Shown one piece after another: positions 33,501 to 45,760 of a stretch of 64,000 nucleotides of DNA. Positions within the stretch are counted from its first letter, which is position 1, and each line of letters begins with the position of its first letter. The translations under genes and the position numbers were made by a program. Source of the DNA: Agelas oroides (taxonomy: Eukaryota > Porifera > Demospongiae > Agelasida > Agelasidae); the NCBI GenBank assembly GCA_949130485.1, contig OX422184.1:20352824-20416823 (forward strand). The letters run 5' to 3'. Below the pieces are notes generated by a model, which saw only the letters and a list, made by a program, of their open reading frames with translations, ran no database searches and was not told the origin of the DNA.

Positions 33501-36500
33501 TAATCCTGGCAGCAAAATTGAAGACTTAGCATTTGTTTTTAGTACGGCCAACATCTTGGATATTGCAAAGACCAATCATTAAATTTTGTCCATGTAAAAA
33601 TAAACTAATGTGAGTTGAAACAACCTTTCCTTTTGTATGTCGTAAATTATAATTGTATACAAATTTAAAACTCACCCTGCGGCAATACTTGTGCGAAAAC
33701 TGGTTAAACTGGCAGCACCAGCGAATCCAAGCTGACAACAAGCCACAGCAGTGTTTACTCTAGTCCAGCCATCATCACACACAGTTCCCCACAGTCCACC
33801 GTAGTAGACCTCCAGACGACCAGATGTGTAGGAGCTGCTGGTGACTCCATTCTGCACTAGCCTCAGGTCACCAGTAAACTGAGCTGTTTCACATTCATGT
33901 GCATTTGTGTGTGTATATGTGCGTGAACACTATGTGTCGTTTTGTAAGCTATCTAAGGGTCTTGACTTGTGTTAGGCATGCACGGGTGATCCACACTCAG
34001 TATATTCGGTATACTAAATAGCAATTTCAGAGCATCTGCTCCCCCCACTCCTCTCCCTAACACACGGTACATGTACTTACACAAACACTCAACATCCAGA
34101 CATGCCCTGTCCCCTAATTTGGTGCACAATTTTTTTCTTCATCACTGGATTATAGATTTGCTACAAACTGCCATAAGTTTGATAAGGCCACAGCACTGAT
34201 CTCTGTCAGAGCATGTGCAATCAAACAAGATAACCTTGCTACTATACTAGTATAGCAATACTGCTGTATGTATCTGTTTAGGAGCTAAGAAAAACAAATG
34301 AGCCTTGTCAGAGACACTGATCGATGTTCAAAAGAAGCACTGCTGCCATGCATCAATGAACACAGTACCGGCCAAAGTGCAAGAAGCCAGTATCTAAGCA
34401 TGCATTTTTCTAAAATGCCCAAAATGACTTGTGTAGCTCAGTGTGTTTATGTGATTGGTTGATGTTAATCGATGCTCCAAAAAAGTATCTTTGCCATCAA
34501 AATGCCGGGATATGCTGCGAGCCACAGCTAACAAAAAAGGCCGAGGCTGCTGCTACCTACAAAACGGTGTCAATTAGCGCCACTACATTAGCGGAAACAG
34601 AATTTCGTCTTCAGGGAAACTTGTAAACACATTATGCCAAGTGGCTGTAGCAAGCTATTTCAAGATGGTGTGGCCAAACTCGCGCGTAGTATGTAGGGAG
34701 GTCTGGGGGTATGCCCCCCCAGGAAAATTTTGTTAAATTAGACGCTAGGAGATTGCTTCTAAGGCGATTTTTATACGGACCAAATGCCGTAAGTTCTGCA
34801 ATTTTAGCAAAACAGAATCTTAATAGTTGCTACACGTACTCACTGTGAGGTAGTGGTCGCTGATTGCGCGTAACTTAGTGCACGTAGTATAGCTACATAT
34901 TGAAGGCATGCCCCCGCACCAAGAAAATTTGCTCGGAGATCGCTTCTTAGCTGTGATCATAGCCATAGGCAAGTAGGATTCTGATTCACATTGAGTACTT
35001 GCTGAAGTTGTTCCCAGGCTCCCGACCAGCTTTCCGTCGCTGGCAGTACGTACTGCTACCGATGGAAAGCCGGATGACACGCTCAAAATTTCTGCATTAG
35101 ATTAGTCGAACTATATGAGCCATATCAGGAGCGATTCCGGAAGATTGATCTTCTTGAAAGAAACAGCTTGTTTTCCGAATGCCGTTGAGAAACAACTGGA
35201 AACTGTGGAAGTCATACCACAGTTTGCCCCATTGAATGGTCTTCACGCCGATATGTTATAGTTATAGCACAGGTGCCAGGGATTTATGGCAGTAAACAGA
35301 CCGAGTCCGAGGGCGTAGCCCGAGGATGAGGTTTGTTTACTACAGCCATAAATCCCTGGCCACCTGTGCTATAATTATTATATATCCCACCTGATTGGTC
35401 CTTTGTTGTTATTATTGTAAACACATCTGTACATGTGCAAGTGTTTTAAATAATATTATAGTAACTTCAATATTATTTACTGTCACAGTAAAATGATGTA
35501 AAATCTGTACTATAGTCTGACAATGTAGTAGACTGTAAACTAAAAATACATGGAGAGGGAATTATTTTTTTTATGAACCATAATTTCCCTTGTAGCCCTC
35601 AGGGAGGGAAATTATCACAGTTAACCCCCATCTGTTGTATAGGCAAGACTATACTAGGTGGGATATATTTTTGTATCTTACAAATCGGCGCAGTACAAGC
35701 GGAGCACTTTTCATTTTTGCAAGTTTGGGCGTAACTTCCGCAATTATTGAATGTGCAATTGGAAAGTGGTAACACTTGATAAAGCTCCCCTAATGAATGC
35801 TTTCTTCTGGATTATAGATATTGAACGCTCTTTCATCTTTCTTAAAACACCCACAGGTAAGCGTTTATATAGCTGTCCGATTCAACACATATTAGAAGCA
35901 TTATAAGTATATCACTCATTTCGTGAAGATCGCCATAGAAGCTCCTATCTCGTTGTGCACCAAAATGGCGGCTGTTTTCTGATTTCCTTCGTAATCTCGA
36001 ACGTAATGACGTCACGTGCAATCGCTCTATAGACTACAAGCACATGGAGAATAATAGGTAGCTGTAGCATCTGGGCATGCAGAAACAAGAAATTGCTTCC
36101 AGAATCATATACTGACTGGTCCGAGATGTACGTTGTTCTCTTGTACTCAGCTTTTCATTTGAGTACAGAGGGGCCCCAAATCACTGAAGGGTCCCCATAT
36201 CACTAGAGTTTTGGGGCCCCCGAGGCCTCATATCACTAGTGTATTAGGGCCCCCCGGGCCCCATATGTCTAGATATATGGGGCCCGGGGGGCCCCATATC
36301 ACGCGGACACCGGGATAGCCCCGGGGGGGGGGGTCCAAGATTTTCAAAAAGGTTGGGTAGGCCGGGGGTGATGAAGCGTACTTAGGCGGGCCGATTCGCG
36401 CGCAGGGGGGAGGGGGGTGGGAAGGAGACGAGGGTGCCTCCTGTCCCGCTCAAAAGCTCTGGAAACACTATTTTTGAGCTTATACCCTCGTCAAAATTAC

Positions 36501-37276
36501 CCAAACGTCGACTAGTCGGCTTCGTTCGCTATCACTGGCAATATTAAATAAGGGCCGCGCCACCTTGGCGAACTGTAAGGAGGGAGAGGGGAGGCTTAAG
36601 TTCCCCCTAGCTCCCCCCCCCCCTCCCTGGATCCGCCCTTGCAGCACGATGGCTGAACAATTCAAACGCGAAAAACAGTGGGTATTGCACTTACCATTTA
36701 TCGTTCTCAAAGAACTTCAACTAGTCGGCAAGCTATAGTGATCACAAATTGCACGTAGCTTAGCGCACGCAGCAGCCCTAAGCATTAATCAAGGTTCACT
36801 GTCAAAAAGAAGTGCAGCGGCCAAAACCGCTGCAGCCACTGCGTGTGCTACGGCCCTGACCAGTAATGCCAAACTCGCGCGAACAGTGAGATCATAGATA
36901 ATACAAGAAAAGAAAACTCATTAAAAACAAAAAGGGATGTAGGGATGGCATGCCAAAAAGTACACAGACAAGGGAGGATATTAAAGTGAAGGTAAATGTA
37001 CAATGCCACATCCCTGCATCTTTCTCACACTACAGTACAAAGATGTAGGGATGGATTGTATATTTACTTATACGTATCATATTTGTATGTCGCTCATCAG
37101 TATGATAATAAGCTCACGAACATTTTAATTAATATAGACGTAGTGTAGCGGTACATACATTGCTCACACTTTACGAGTTCAATTACAACAAAATTGTTTG
37201 GTAGCACACTGTTACAAAACTTACCCTGTGCTATATTAGTAGTCAACAGCAGCAACCACACAGTATTCACTTTCAT
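30563..37276 (-). CDS. Signal peptide-SRCR-CCP receptor-like gene
   Basis: Four minus-strand exons join in frame. Exon 1 (37276-37225) encodes the signal peptide [17 protein letters not shown], donor GTAAGT, phase 1. Exon 2 (33883-33676) starts after GAAACAG and encodes [27 protein letters not shown] and ACCQLGF, the N-terminal part of an SRCR domain, phase 2 donor. Exon 3 (33282-33140) starts after TTTCTGCAG and completes the domain with [29 protein letters not shown], phase 1. Exon 4 (30742-30563) starts after CTTTCAG and is one symmetric Sushi/CCP module: [25 protein letters not shown]-like [11 protein letters not shown] and NC. The product is secreted or a membrane receptor, as in sponge SRCR/SCR proteins linked to cell aggregation and immunity. 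The SRCR is group A-like in being split over two exons. The 3' end is unknown; see 27785-27873 and 2569-3215. Confidence 0.85.
35254..35672. mobile_element. Foldback element, nested palindromes
   Basis: The inner hairpin at 35259-35372 has arms TATAGCACAGGTGCCAGGGA and TCCCTGGCCACCTGTGCTAT around a loop with CCGAGGGCGTAGCCCGAGG. A second pair, ATATATCCCACCTGA (35383) and CTAGGTGGGATATAT (35655), extends the structure. It is non-coding. Confidence 0.7.
36170..36305. repeat. GGGGCCCC/CATATCACTAG array
   Basis: Alternates GGGGCCCC-type blocks with CATATCACTAG spacers and contains the near palindrome GGGCCCCATATG...CATATATGGGGCCC in degenerate form. Related to 11270-11430 and 16842-16955. Confidence 0.65.
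36917..37075. mobile_element. Partial TTAA MITE
   Basis: Left end TTAAAAACAAAAAGGGATG and GGGATGGCATGCCAAAAAG as in 5259-5511. The right arm is lost after ATGTAGGGATGG (37041). Confidence 0.6.
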
Positions 37277-40200
37277 CACAAGTCTTTCAATAATGGAATT
37301 ACAGTGTAGAGAACAAAGAATTGCCATCAATGCAGCATTATAGTTCTAAATAAACTTTTTAACTGAAACTTGATCAGTTATTACTCTCACTTAAAACCAT
37401 CATTGATTGAGTAATAGCAACACCAATCTAAATCATGACAAACTATATGGTGTATGGAATGGAATTCATCAAACTTGCATACATTTCAGTCTCATGTTGC
37501 ACAACACAACACTTAGAACTTCCACAACCATCATGTAGCATTGAAAACATGTCGTGTTGCAATCCAAGATTGAACACCAAGCAGGGATGCTTTGTGGCAC
37601 AAAACTGAGAAGCAAAATCAGTGCATACAATATCATTGTGCACTACCAGCACACTCATTGCACCCCAAGCTTATATACTTTCATGATGCTCACTAGGTCA
37701 TTGCATGCATGCATACATGTGTGCATACATGTGCTACAGAGCGTCTTTGTAGCATGATGCGTAAGTCACTGGTAGCTATACTGCATGGCTATTTATTTAC
37801 ATACCCGAACATGTATTAACTAGCAGACACATGTCTCTTCTACTTACAACTCTTTCTTGTGAGTTCGCTAGATGTGAAGCTATGAAAGGAGTGATATATA
37901 TCTGTGAAATCTTTTATTGAGACTCACCAGTTTGATGGCCCGAAGTAACCATAATTATATATAACAATATACTTGGAGGATAGTAGTTTTTGCTGTGATA
38001 ACAAGTCTGTTTAAGTGCACGAGTTGCATTCAGTTACATTCATTTGAAGGAGCACACCACACTGGCAGAAAACAGTAGCCAGCACTTCTTGTGAGCAGAG
38101 AGCATTAGCTGCCTTGTAGTATACATAGTGCTTATAGTTACATGTTGCAGTTAAATAGTCAACTCCCTTTTTTTTTAATGGCAGATTTGTCCCACATTAA
38201 GCTTAGTGTGCTTGCTCTAAGTTCCATTGGGTGACAGGTGAAATGTTTGCTTAAGTTATGGCACGTTACATGGGCAATGTGGGGTGTATATTTGTTGTCA
38301 GTGTTTACAAAAAGAGGTGGAACAACAATATTCATGTTTAACTGTGCATGGTGATAATACAATTACTTAAGTCATGCCATAAATTTCATGGAATGGGCAT
38401 TCACGGGGTGACAGGAGCTGTTGTTGAAAATGAGGGTTGCATGTAATGTTGTGTGTGTGGTGCTGTGCTTGGGGTTATAGGAAAACCTAGTGATTATTAT
38501 ACATTCATGAGTCAAAGGGGGTGAAACTTACACCACATGTAATATTCATGCCATTTGAATATTGTACCTTCAAGTCTGCACTCTACTTTCGTTGTAAACA
38601 TTATACATATGAAACATGTCTCACTGCCGGCAAGCATTATAACCTACTTTAGTAGCTAGATTTACCTTTACTAAAATACTTCGAAACAACCTAAGCATTT
38701 GCATTGCATTTTACGAAGCACACACTTTGATTTGTTTCCCTTGCTTTAATATAATCACTTTCATTCCATTAACTGTCACTACAGACTTGAACTGGAAAAC
38801 AAGTTATGCAGGTGAATATACTACCCAAGACTGAGGTCAGAGGAAGTTAGCAGTAGATATATGCAAGTAAAATTATTCTGCGTGTACGTAGACCAAGGCA
38901 ATTCCACCCTCAAAAAGTTTCTGAGGTGGCATGCCCCCCAAACTCCCCTATATACTTCTGTGTGTCATCCAGTGTGCCTATACCTATGCTGTGCTCAGGT
39001 GTCCTCAGAATCCTGGCCAGCAATGAATATAGTGGGCATGTAATGAATCTCCATATTCTGTTATCAGAGGTTCATATATCAGCTTTGATACCGAAACTTC
39101 CAGGAAAGTAGTTGGTCACTAATATTCAGAGTCTTGTTTCAGATTCCTGGAAGTCTTAACTTTCTTTGAACTAGCTGGGTTCATGAAAAGTCTTTGGAAC
39201 ATCCATGAATTCTCTTTTTTCTGGGAAATCTTTGATTCTGAGAAATAATAATAATAAAAAAAGAAACCAACTTTAAATAATATTACAGGCTAAGGTATTC
39301 ACCACAACCCACTCCATGTGGTCACAATATTACATATGTTACTCTGGCTATACTAAGGAGAATCTCCTGTAACATTTGGAAAATATGTCTACGAAACTCA
39401 CTTAGTGTATAGTTAAACTGCTAGTCTGTCAAAAGGCCTTAGCTAGCTCAGAGACAAGTGACTGTGACCGTAGTCTGTATTTATGCTGGTTAGCAGCTCA
39501 GCTACTATATTGGTAGATAGCCATTGTGTATCCAAAACTGTGTGCAGAGACAATACAGTGATGACTTTTCAAACTTCTCTTACTTCTACTTATTCACCGT
39601 CACTTTTACATCTTTACTGCTGCACACGGAGAACCTTTTTCTTTTTGCATGTGACACATGGTTTGCTTTACAAGTAGGTTAGTAACCAAACCAGAGGGGT
39701 GCATGGACCCAGCATTAAGGTGAGGTTACTAACCTGTTCAGATCATTTACAAATTCATTTCACTGCATGCTAACAATGTGCTACCATCGAGTCAGTGCAC
39801 AGTATGTAGCATATAGCTGATTCTGCAACAAGCAGTGAATGCTTCATCATTGTGTGAGCAAAGAGCATGCTGCTGATGTAAGTTTTCAGTATATAGCTAA
39901 TCACAGTCATTAACTCAATTCACAAACAAAATTCTACTCTCTGTGAGAATGTCTCGTTCGTAGGTATTTGCTGAGCTTTCCTTGTGATAAAAGATCTGTG
40001 CTACTTGTGAACATTCCTAGCAAATTATAGAAAGCTGGATTTGCCACATTCTGTGAACTGGCTGGTTTTATCAACATATACATGTATATCACTCACAAGA
40101 CCACCACAACAATGCTCTTTACGGATCAAAATCCTGTTCACCTTGCCCAGCCCTAACCCTTAGCTACCTGTGCACTAAGGTCCAAACCATCAGTCAAACC

Positions 40201-40517
40201 TCAAATGTTAAAAACAAGACGTTACATCAGTCCCTGTAAAGAAGTAATATGTATGGACAATCCATCACTGAAGTCCTTTTTGTTTCTAAAGGAAGTCTCC
40301 TTTTCTGTGATATCAAGACTGATTGTATTGTTTTCACGCTCCATGCAAGTTTCTAACATGTTCTGATCTGAAAGTTCCATTTATGATTTTAGGAGGATGC
40401 AAACTTTCACTGAAATTGTGTTAAAATTTAGCATACATACAATTATCCCCTAGAATTTGGGTAGTATCTTACATAGTTCGTAATAATTTTATGGTTATCT
40501 GACTGAGAACTGGCATG
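37277..40517. other. Gene-poor AT-rich stretch
   Basis: Upstream flank of the SRCR gene. No exon, RNA gene or clear promoter was recognised. A GGCATGCCCCCC block lies at 38929-38940. Confidence 0.5.
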
Positions 40518-40673
40518 TGTACAAATTTGTGCACCTCTCTCCCAGCCAAGAGTGTACAAATTTGTACACCCAATCCCAAGTGTACAAATTTGTACAACTT
40601 TGTCATGAGAAGAAAATACAAATTTGTACACCTGCCTCAGTAGTGTATACCTGAAATTGTACAAATTTGTACA
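40518..40673. promoter_or_regulatory. Five 16-bp TGTACAAATTTGTACA palindromes
   Basis: Three perfect copies (40553-40568, 40581-40596, 40658-40673) and two near-perfect ones (40518-40533, 40615-40630) occur within 156 bp, at centre spacings of 35, 28, 34 and 43 bp. The DNA between them is unrelated. That differs from a tandem repeat and resembles a cluster of dimer-binding sites, or a decayed satellite. No gene start is obvious within 1 kb. Confidence 0.6.
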
Positions 40674-42425
40674 TTTGCTTGATCATGCTTTTGTCCAACA
40701 ATTGGCATGTACAAAAAAAAACACCTTCATACGAACCAGTGGTCATATTACCACTAAGGTAGCTCCCCAAAATGACAGGTATGGTAAAATATCAGGTGAA
40801 AATACATCAATTTTAACACACCTTATTTCGTAAACAGACGCATAATTTCATAATGCATTTTCTATATTCTGCGATTTAGGAGCTGAAGCAGCGAAATTGA
40901 ATATTTTGGCTGGTGGATGAGAGTAGGGAATCACTGGTATATTAGCTCACTAGACAGTTAAGGATGGATCTCTGGGTCCTTTCTGCTACCTACTGGTCTT
41001 GCGAAGTGAAAGTGTGGCTCTGCAAGACTAGCTCTTAGTACCCGTCAGGACAACATAAGCTCATTCTAATTGTTGCCAACTCCTAGGAAAACATTCCCTG
41101 AGAGCTTCCAGGTTGCTAGAATAGACTGTATAGTGTCCCTCCATTGTCCCTGACAAATCTGTCTTCTAGTAGAGACAACAGAAATAATTTGAACCGTGGC
41201 AGATGCTCCCATTTTACGTAGTTCACAATCTAATGACAGTGAATTGCAGCTATAGGTTGTTGTTAAAGATCACCTGAGAAATAGCTACTCTATCCACAAG
41301 CAGTCTTCTTAGCGTCGTTTACTAGTCGGGATTCACTTTGTTCACCGACTCTGAGGACAGAAGGCACATGATTACCACGTGACAGAATATGCTGATGCGC
41401 GCATTCGCGCGCCGAACTGAACGTACGTGCTGGCACTGGCAGTGTACAGGCTACGCATGCCAATATGTAGGGTTTGGCTTTGCAGAATGAAGTCTTCATG
41501 CCAGCTAAAACAAATGGAAATCACAGCCAATGTAGAAGAAAAGTACTAAACTCTCTGATAAAGTAAAATATACACAATGAAACGAAATCATGCAAAATTT
41601 TAGATGCATATTATCTAGATGAAGATGAGAACAGTGACACAAGCAATGTGCTACTGTGTCTGCAAATTTGGTAGAGATCTGTGACTGTCTCGGACACTTG
41701 GATCTTTGTGTTTTGCATCTAAAGAGAACAATGGGAATAGTAGCTAAACATCACATTAATGGATTAGAATGAAATTCCTAGCATTCAGCAATGACATAAT
41801 ACGCACCGCCACACTGGCCCATGGTGATCATGTGGCATTGACAATGTGCTGTACGATAGATATTCCAAGGGCAACAACCATGAATACAAGCTACAACTAG
41901 TGCTCTATGGACGCAGCCGATGTGGGCACATGGATTTTTCAACAAAACTGAAGCCGCCTGGCTAGTCAAAACTGCTTCTCATGAACAACTGACCATTAAA
42001 CTAGCAATGTACAGGTCTAGCCTGTCAGATGGCTTTAGCACAGTTGAAAACTGAATGCACTCATCCTGACTTCATTCATAGAACCACTCTTGTTTGTAGC
42101 ACTAATTCACAATTCTTGCCCTTGGAATAGCTATCATCACAGCATATTAATTGCCACTATGATGTGACGTCATGTTTCCCTCCTGTTCACAGATAAAGGT
42201 CTGGTGACTTGATGAGCATTCGTGTGTTGAGTGCGGCCAATCAGACAGATGACCAGTTTCGTGCCCAAACCCAACCAACAGAGAAAGGGTATTGTGACAA
42301 AAGCCAGAATCCTTGTCCTGAAGCTTTGTAATTTTAGATGAAGGATAAATAAATGCTTTGTGTTGAAGAATCGCAAGTTTTTAGCAGCACAATTGAAGTA
42401 CTTTTACTTGTTCCTGCATTATATT
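40674..42425. other. Non-coding spacer
   Basis: No firm gene. On the minus strand, 41499 down to about 41420 reads MKTSFCKAKPYILACVACTL, bordered by TTTTAG and GTACGT, which might be an exon. The evidence is too thin to call it. Confidence 0.4.
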
Positions 42426-42813
42426 TAGTCTCACAAGCCAGACCTACTTCCGCAAAAAGGTGAAATGCGTATACAAGCTGTGTACCACTGCACTGTACAG
42501 TGTGGTACAATCACATTGCAGTATTTTGTCAAATGATGCATTACATGGCTGTTTAAGTAGCAATATATAGCAGTCTTGAAAATGGTGAAAGAGAGCTAGG
42601 GCATCTTTTCCACTACTGCAGAAGCTGTACAAAACACTTCGACTATACTTCTCGAGGAGTGTGCTTACTTCGCATCAGGTAAATTCAAGAGTGCATTATT
42701 TGATATCTGGTTACGTCATCCAGCTAATTGCATTCCAGTGGGACATGGCTTGTATACGCAGTTCACCAGACCCTTCCCTTCTTTTGCGGAAGTGGGTCGG
42801 GCCTGTGAGACTC
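42426..42813. mobile_element. MULE-like MITE, 9-bp TSD
   Basis: Inverted ends start TAGTCTCACAAGCCAGACC and (read inward) GAGTCTCACAGGCCCGACC, both continuing through ACTTCCGCAAAA to GCGTATACAAGC. The flanks CATTATATT (42417-42425) and CATTACATT (42814-42822) agree at 8 of 9 positions. Confidence 0.82.
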
Positions 42814-42905
42814 CATTACATTACTGATTAAAAATCTGGAGTAAGCCCAATTAGGTATTTGGCTTGTGTCAGCAGACACTTTTTGGTGAAAGGGTGGGTT
42901 TAACT

Positions 42906-43036
42906 TAGCCTCGTTCCCAGGCCTCCACCCGTATTTTGTTCTTCAGTTTGCATTCAGTATCGCTCTTTCGCTTCCATGTATTATACTGAATGCAACCAAA
43001 GAACAAAAAATGGGTGGAGGCCTGGGAACGAGGCTA
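42906..43036. mobile_element. MULE-like foldback, 131 bp
   Basis: Arms TAGCCTCGTTCCCAGGCCTC and its complement continue to TTTTGTTCTT and the complement, with a short centre. The flanks GGTTTAACT and GGCTTAACT agree at 8 of 9 positions. It lies 92 bp after the previous element. Confidence 0.85.
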
Positions 43037-44928
43037 GGCTTAACTAAAGAGTCCAATTTTAAACTTGAATTCTCTTTCAAAAGCTAGCAATCAGCTTTTC
43101 CTCTGAGTGCATTCCACAAACACACAAACCCTCTGAGAAGCCACCTGACCCTTCCCTGTGCATGACACTGAACGCAATCTGTGCTGTGGTTGGTTTGGTC
43201 TGGCTTACGTGATCATCAGCCAAGGCATAAAGTTAATGACACCCACCATGGAGTTATTCCAGCTCCTTGGGGAGAAAATGGCAATCTCAACAAACTCTGC
43301 ATAATGCGGAGTTTGTTGGGGTTGCCATTTTCGGTTGATAAACAATTTGGTAGCTTTCATGTAGCTTCTTCTGATCTAAACTAAGGCCATACTTCATTCG
43401 AACATCATCCCAAACAGCGATAAATGGCAAAATCACTTCAATTCTGCTGATCTGTTGTCATCAGAGTTAGCATGGCCAAGATGCTTGAGCACTTCAAGCT
43501 GGGGTGTCATCAAGAGTATGTAGCCTTCTAGCCTCGTACACAGAGGGTGGGGCACGACGCATGCGCAGATACATTGCTGTCCAGATACTAAGTCAAAGTT
43601 TCAAAAAACACAACGCCCGGAACGGGTCAGGAACGGAACGGAACCGAACCGGAAGTAATGATGCACAGTACGGACGTAGAGTCGTAGACACAAAATGGCT
43701 CATCAAAGCATAGAGTGACAGGAGGTGATTTCGCGTTCTGAAACTACCACAAAGACGGGACAGGTACGATCTGACAGTAGAGAGTCACATCAAGCGTATT
43801 AAAATTTTTAGCGGCATGGGCTCATAATACTAGCTACCTATGGCGTCGCCGACCGTTCGCTCACTTCTTGCAAACGAATGGTTGGCGAACCACACTACTA
43901 CTGTTCAGTATGGGCTTAGCCATGGGGAATCTAGGCTCACGTTCGCGGCAAGTAGGTAGGACAGGAGGAGACTGATCTTGCTACGAAAGCGGGACAAGCA
44001 CCAGCAGAGGCTGTGGCTCTGCTAACGAGTACCTGCATGGGATGTTTCATTCTCTTGACTTAGTTTTCTACTGGTGCTTGTTAGAACGCGAGATCGGTCT
44101 TCTGTCCTACTGAGCTATGTAAGCTAATCTATCCCATGGCTACTGCATACCTGGCTATGTCCTAGCTCAGATGTTTCATATGTTTGGTGTGGCTCTTTGT
44201 TGGTACTGTTGTCTGGTCTTCGTATAGTAGTTACATGAATTACAGAATGCGAGCTCAGGGATCACTGAAATGAATGGCACTGGAAATTCTGTTCACAAGC
44301 CGAACCCTAACCCCTACCCTAACTATGCCCTAATACTAATCCGGATTTCCGGTGCCGTTGTTTCCAGTTGACCTGAGCTCAGCTCCTCTGTCCTTGGGTG
44401 AGTCCAATTTTCGATCATCGTGTCCGGCGTCCATGCCCGTATTGTGCATCAATTACTTCTGGTTCTGGTTCCGTTCCATTTCTGAGCATTCCAGTGTCAT
44501 AGGATTGAGTGACACGCTTTGTCAATATGACTCCCCAGTCACTGGCTCCTAGGAGCCAGTAACTCCCAGTCTCTCATTCCTATGGGAGTCAGTGACTCCC
44601 CCCTGGAAGAAATGACTCCCCTAACCTTTGTCTATCTACAGGTGGCATTCTTGTCTTTTAGCTTGGTCTGATCGAACAAAGCAGGGTCATTCATTACCCA
44701 CGTTTTATGGCCACAGCGTGCTAACTGAGGAATCAAAGAGTTAAATTTACAAGCAATTTAACCCTCATTTGGCTACTGGATACGTCGTGCAAATTTATCG
44801 GTTCAGTACGATGTTCTGAGCCAGCATAGGAGCCCCTTCTGTCTAATGAAATTCATAACACATTTATATACATTTTATATGTGCATTGAACAGAATTGTA
44901 AGCAATTCGATGCTCTATCCTTTCTCAG
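43037..44928. other. Non-coding spacer with GGCTCCTAGGAGCC palindrome
   Basis: At 44538-44557 ACTGGCTCCTAGGAGCCAGT is a perfect 20-bp palindrome, flanked by GACTCCCC motifs. The same block recurs in inverted orientation at 45703-45760, so 44528-45760 may be one element with inverted ends. No gene was recognised in the spacer. Confidence 0.5.
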
Positions 44929-45109
44929 CTTCGTTCCAGTGACAACAGAGCATGCAAAAGCACTCTACAAACTGAGATTAGTACTTGTAAATGCAAAAGG
45001 AGGCAATATTACCTCTCTAGAGTTACCAGAACACTGTCACGTGAATATCGTCGGTGACATGTTGGCCGGAAAAGTGGAATTGCTGAGTATTCAGAAAGTG
45101 CTAAATACA
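44929..45109 (+). CDS. Candidate internal exon, unknown protein
   Basis: A 60-residue open segment lies between a good acceptor (CCTTTCTCAG) and a consensus donor (ACA then GTAAGT), phase 2 to phase 0. Residues include TTEHAKALYKLRLVLVNAKG and LELPEHCHVNIVGDMLAG. I do not recognise the family. It lies inside the inverted-repeat pair 44528/45760, so it may belong to a transposon. Confidence 0.35.
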
Positions 45110-45760
45110 GTAAGTGGCCATAATAGGGGCCCGGCCATAATAGGGGACCGTACGCTAGACCCTAATTTTCACTGGCAACCTGAACTAAACTATATCTCAG
45201 GAAAAAGCGAAGTGCAATTCCTGCCCAAGTCACACTCTCTCCAAGCGCTGCATAGTATGCATCACAGAGCACCACGTCTATTTGATGCCTTCTATGCATG
45301 TACATGCACCAGCTGCTCAACTTAGGCTTGGATTTGTTGTCACCCAATGATTCTTACGCATGTTGCTCAGAACTCCCTGCAGTGATATGGAAACATGGTC
45401 CATTTTTCTTGACTGCATTTTTAGGCTTCACGTCACTGAGTGTTACTGAATGTTCAGATGCAGATCAGACTTGCTTAGCTACCTAGTAGAGCAAACCTAT
45501 AAACTTTTAGTTTTAAACCTACAGCTTTGTAAATCCTGTTTCTTATTTCAAAAATAAGAGAACAATGAAATGATGCAGTAACGGTACACACTGCAAGTAG
45601 AAAAAAAACACCGTTGCCATTGGCTGGTAGAAATCCAGCATTGATGCAAGGAAATTATCTCCAAAGTAGCTTGTGTGCATGCAGCTTTACAAATATTTAC
45701 TAGGGGAGTCATTTGATCCTTAGGAGCCAGTGGCTGGGGAGTATCTCACTCCTCTGATAG

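Larger units (their letters stand above)
33884..37224. other. Long first intron of the SRCR gene, repeat-filled
   Basis: Holds a foldback element (35254-35672), a GGGGCCCC array (36170-36305), dispersed GGCATGCCCCC blocks (34683-34735 and 34903-34925), a CAAGGGCGGATCCAGGG terminus (36640-36624, minus), and a partial TTAA MITE at 36917. No exon was recognised. Confidence 0.6.

Noticed and set aside
40518-40673. CRISPR-like array
   Set aside because: The repeats are short palindromes at uneven spacing in an animal genome, with no cas genes.
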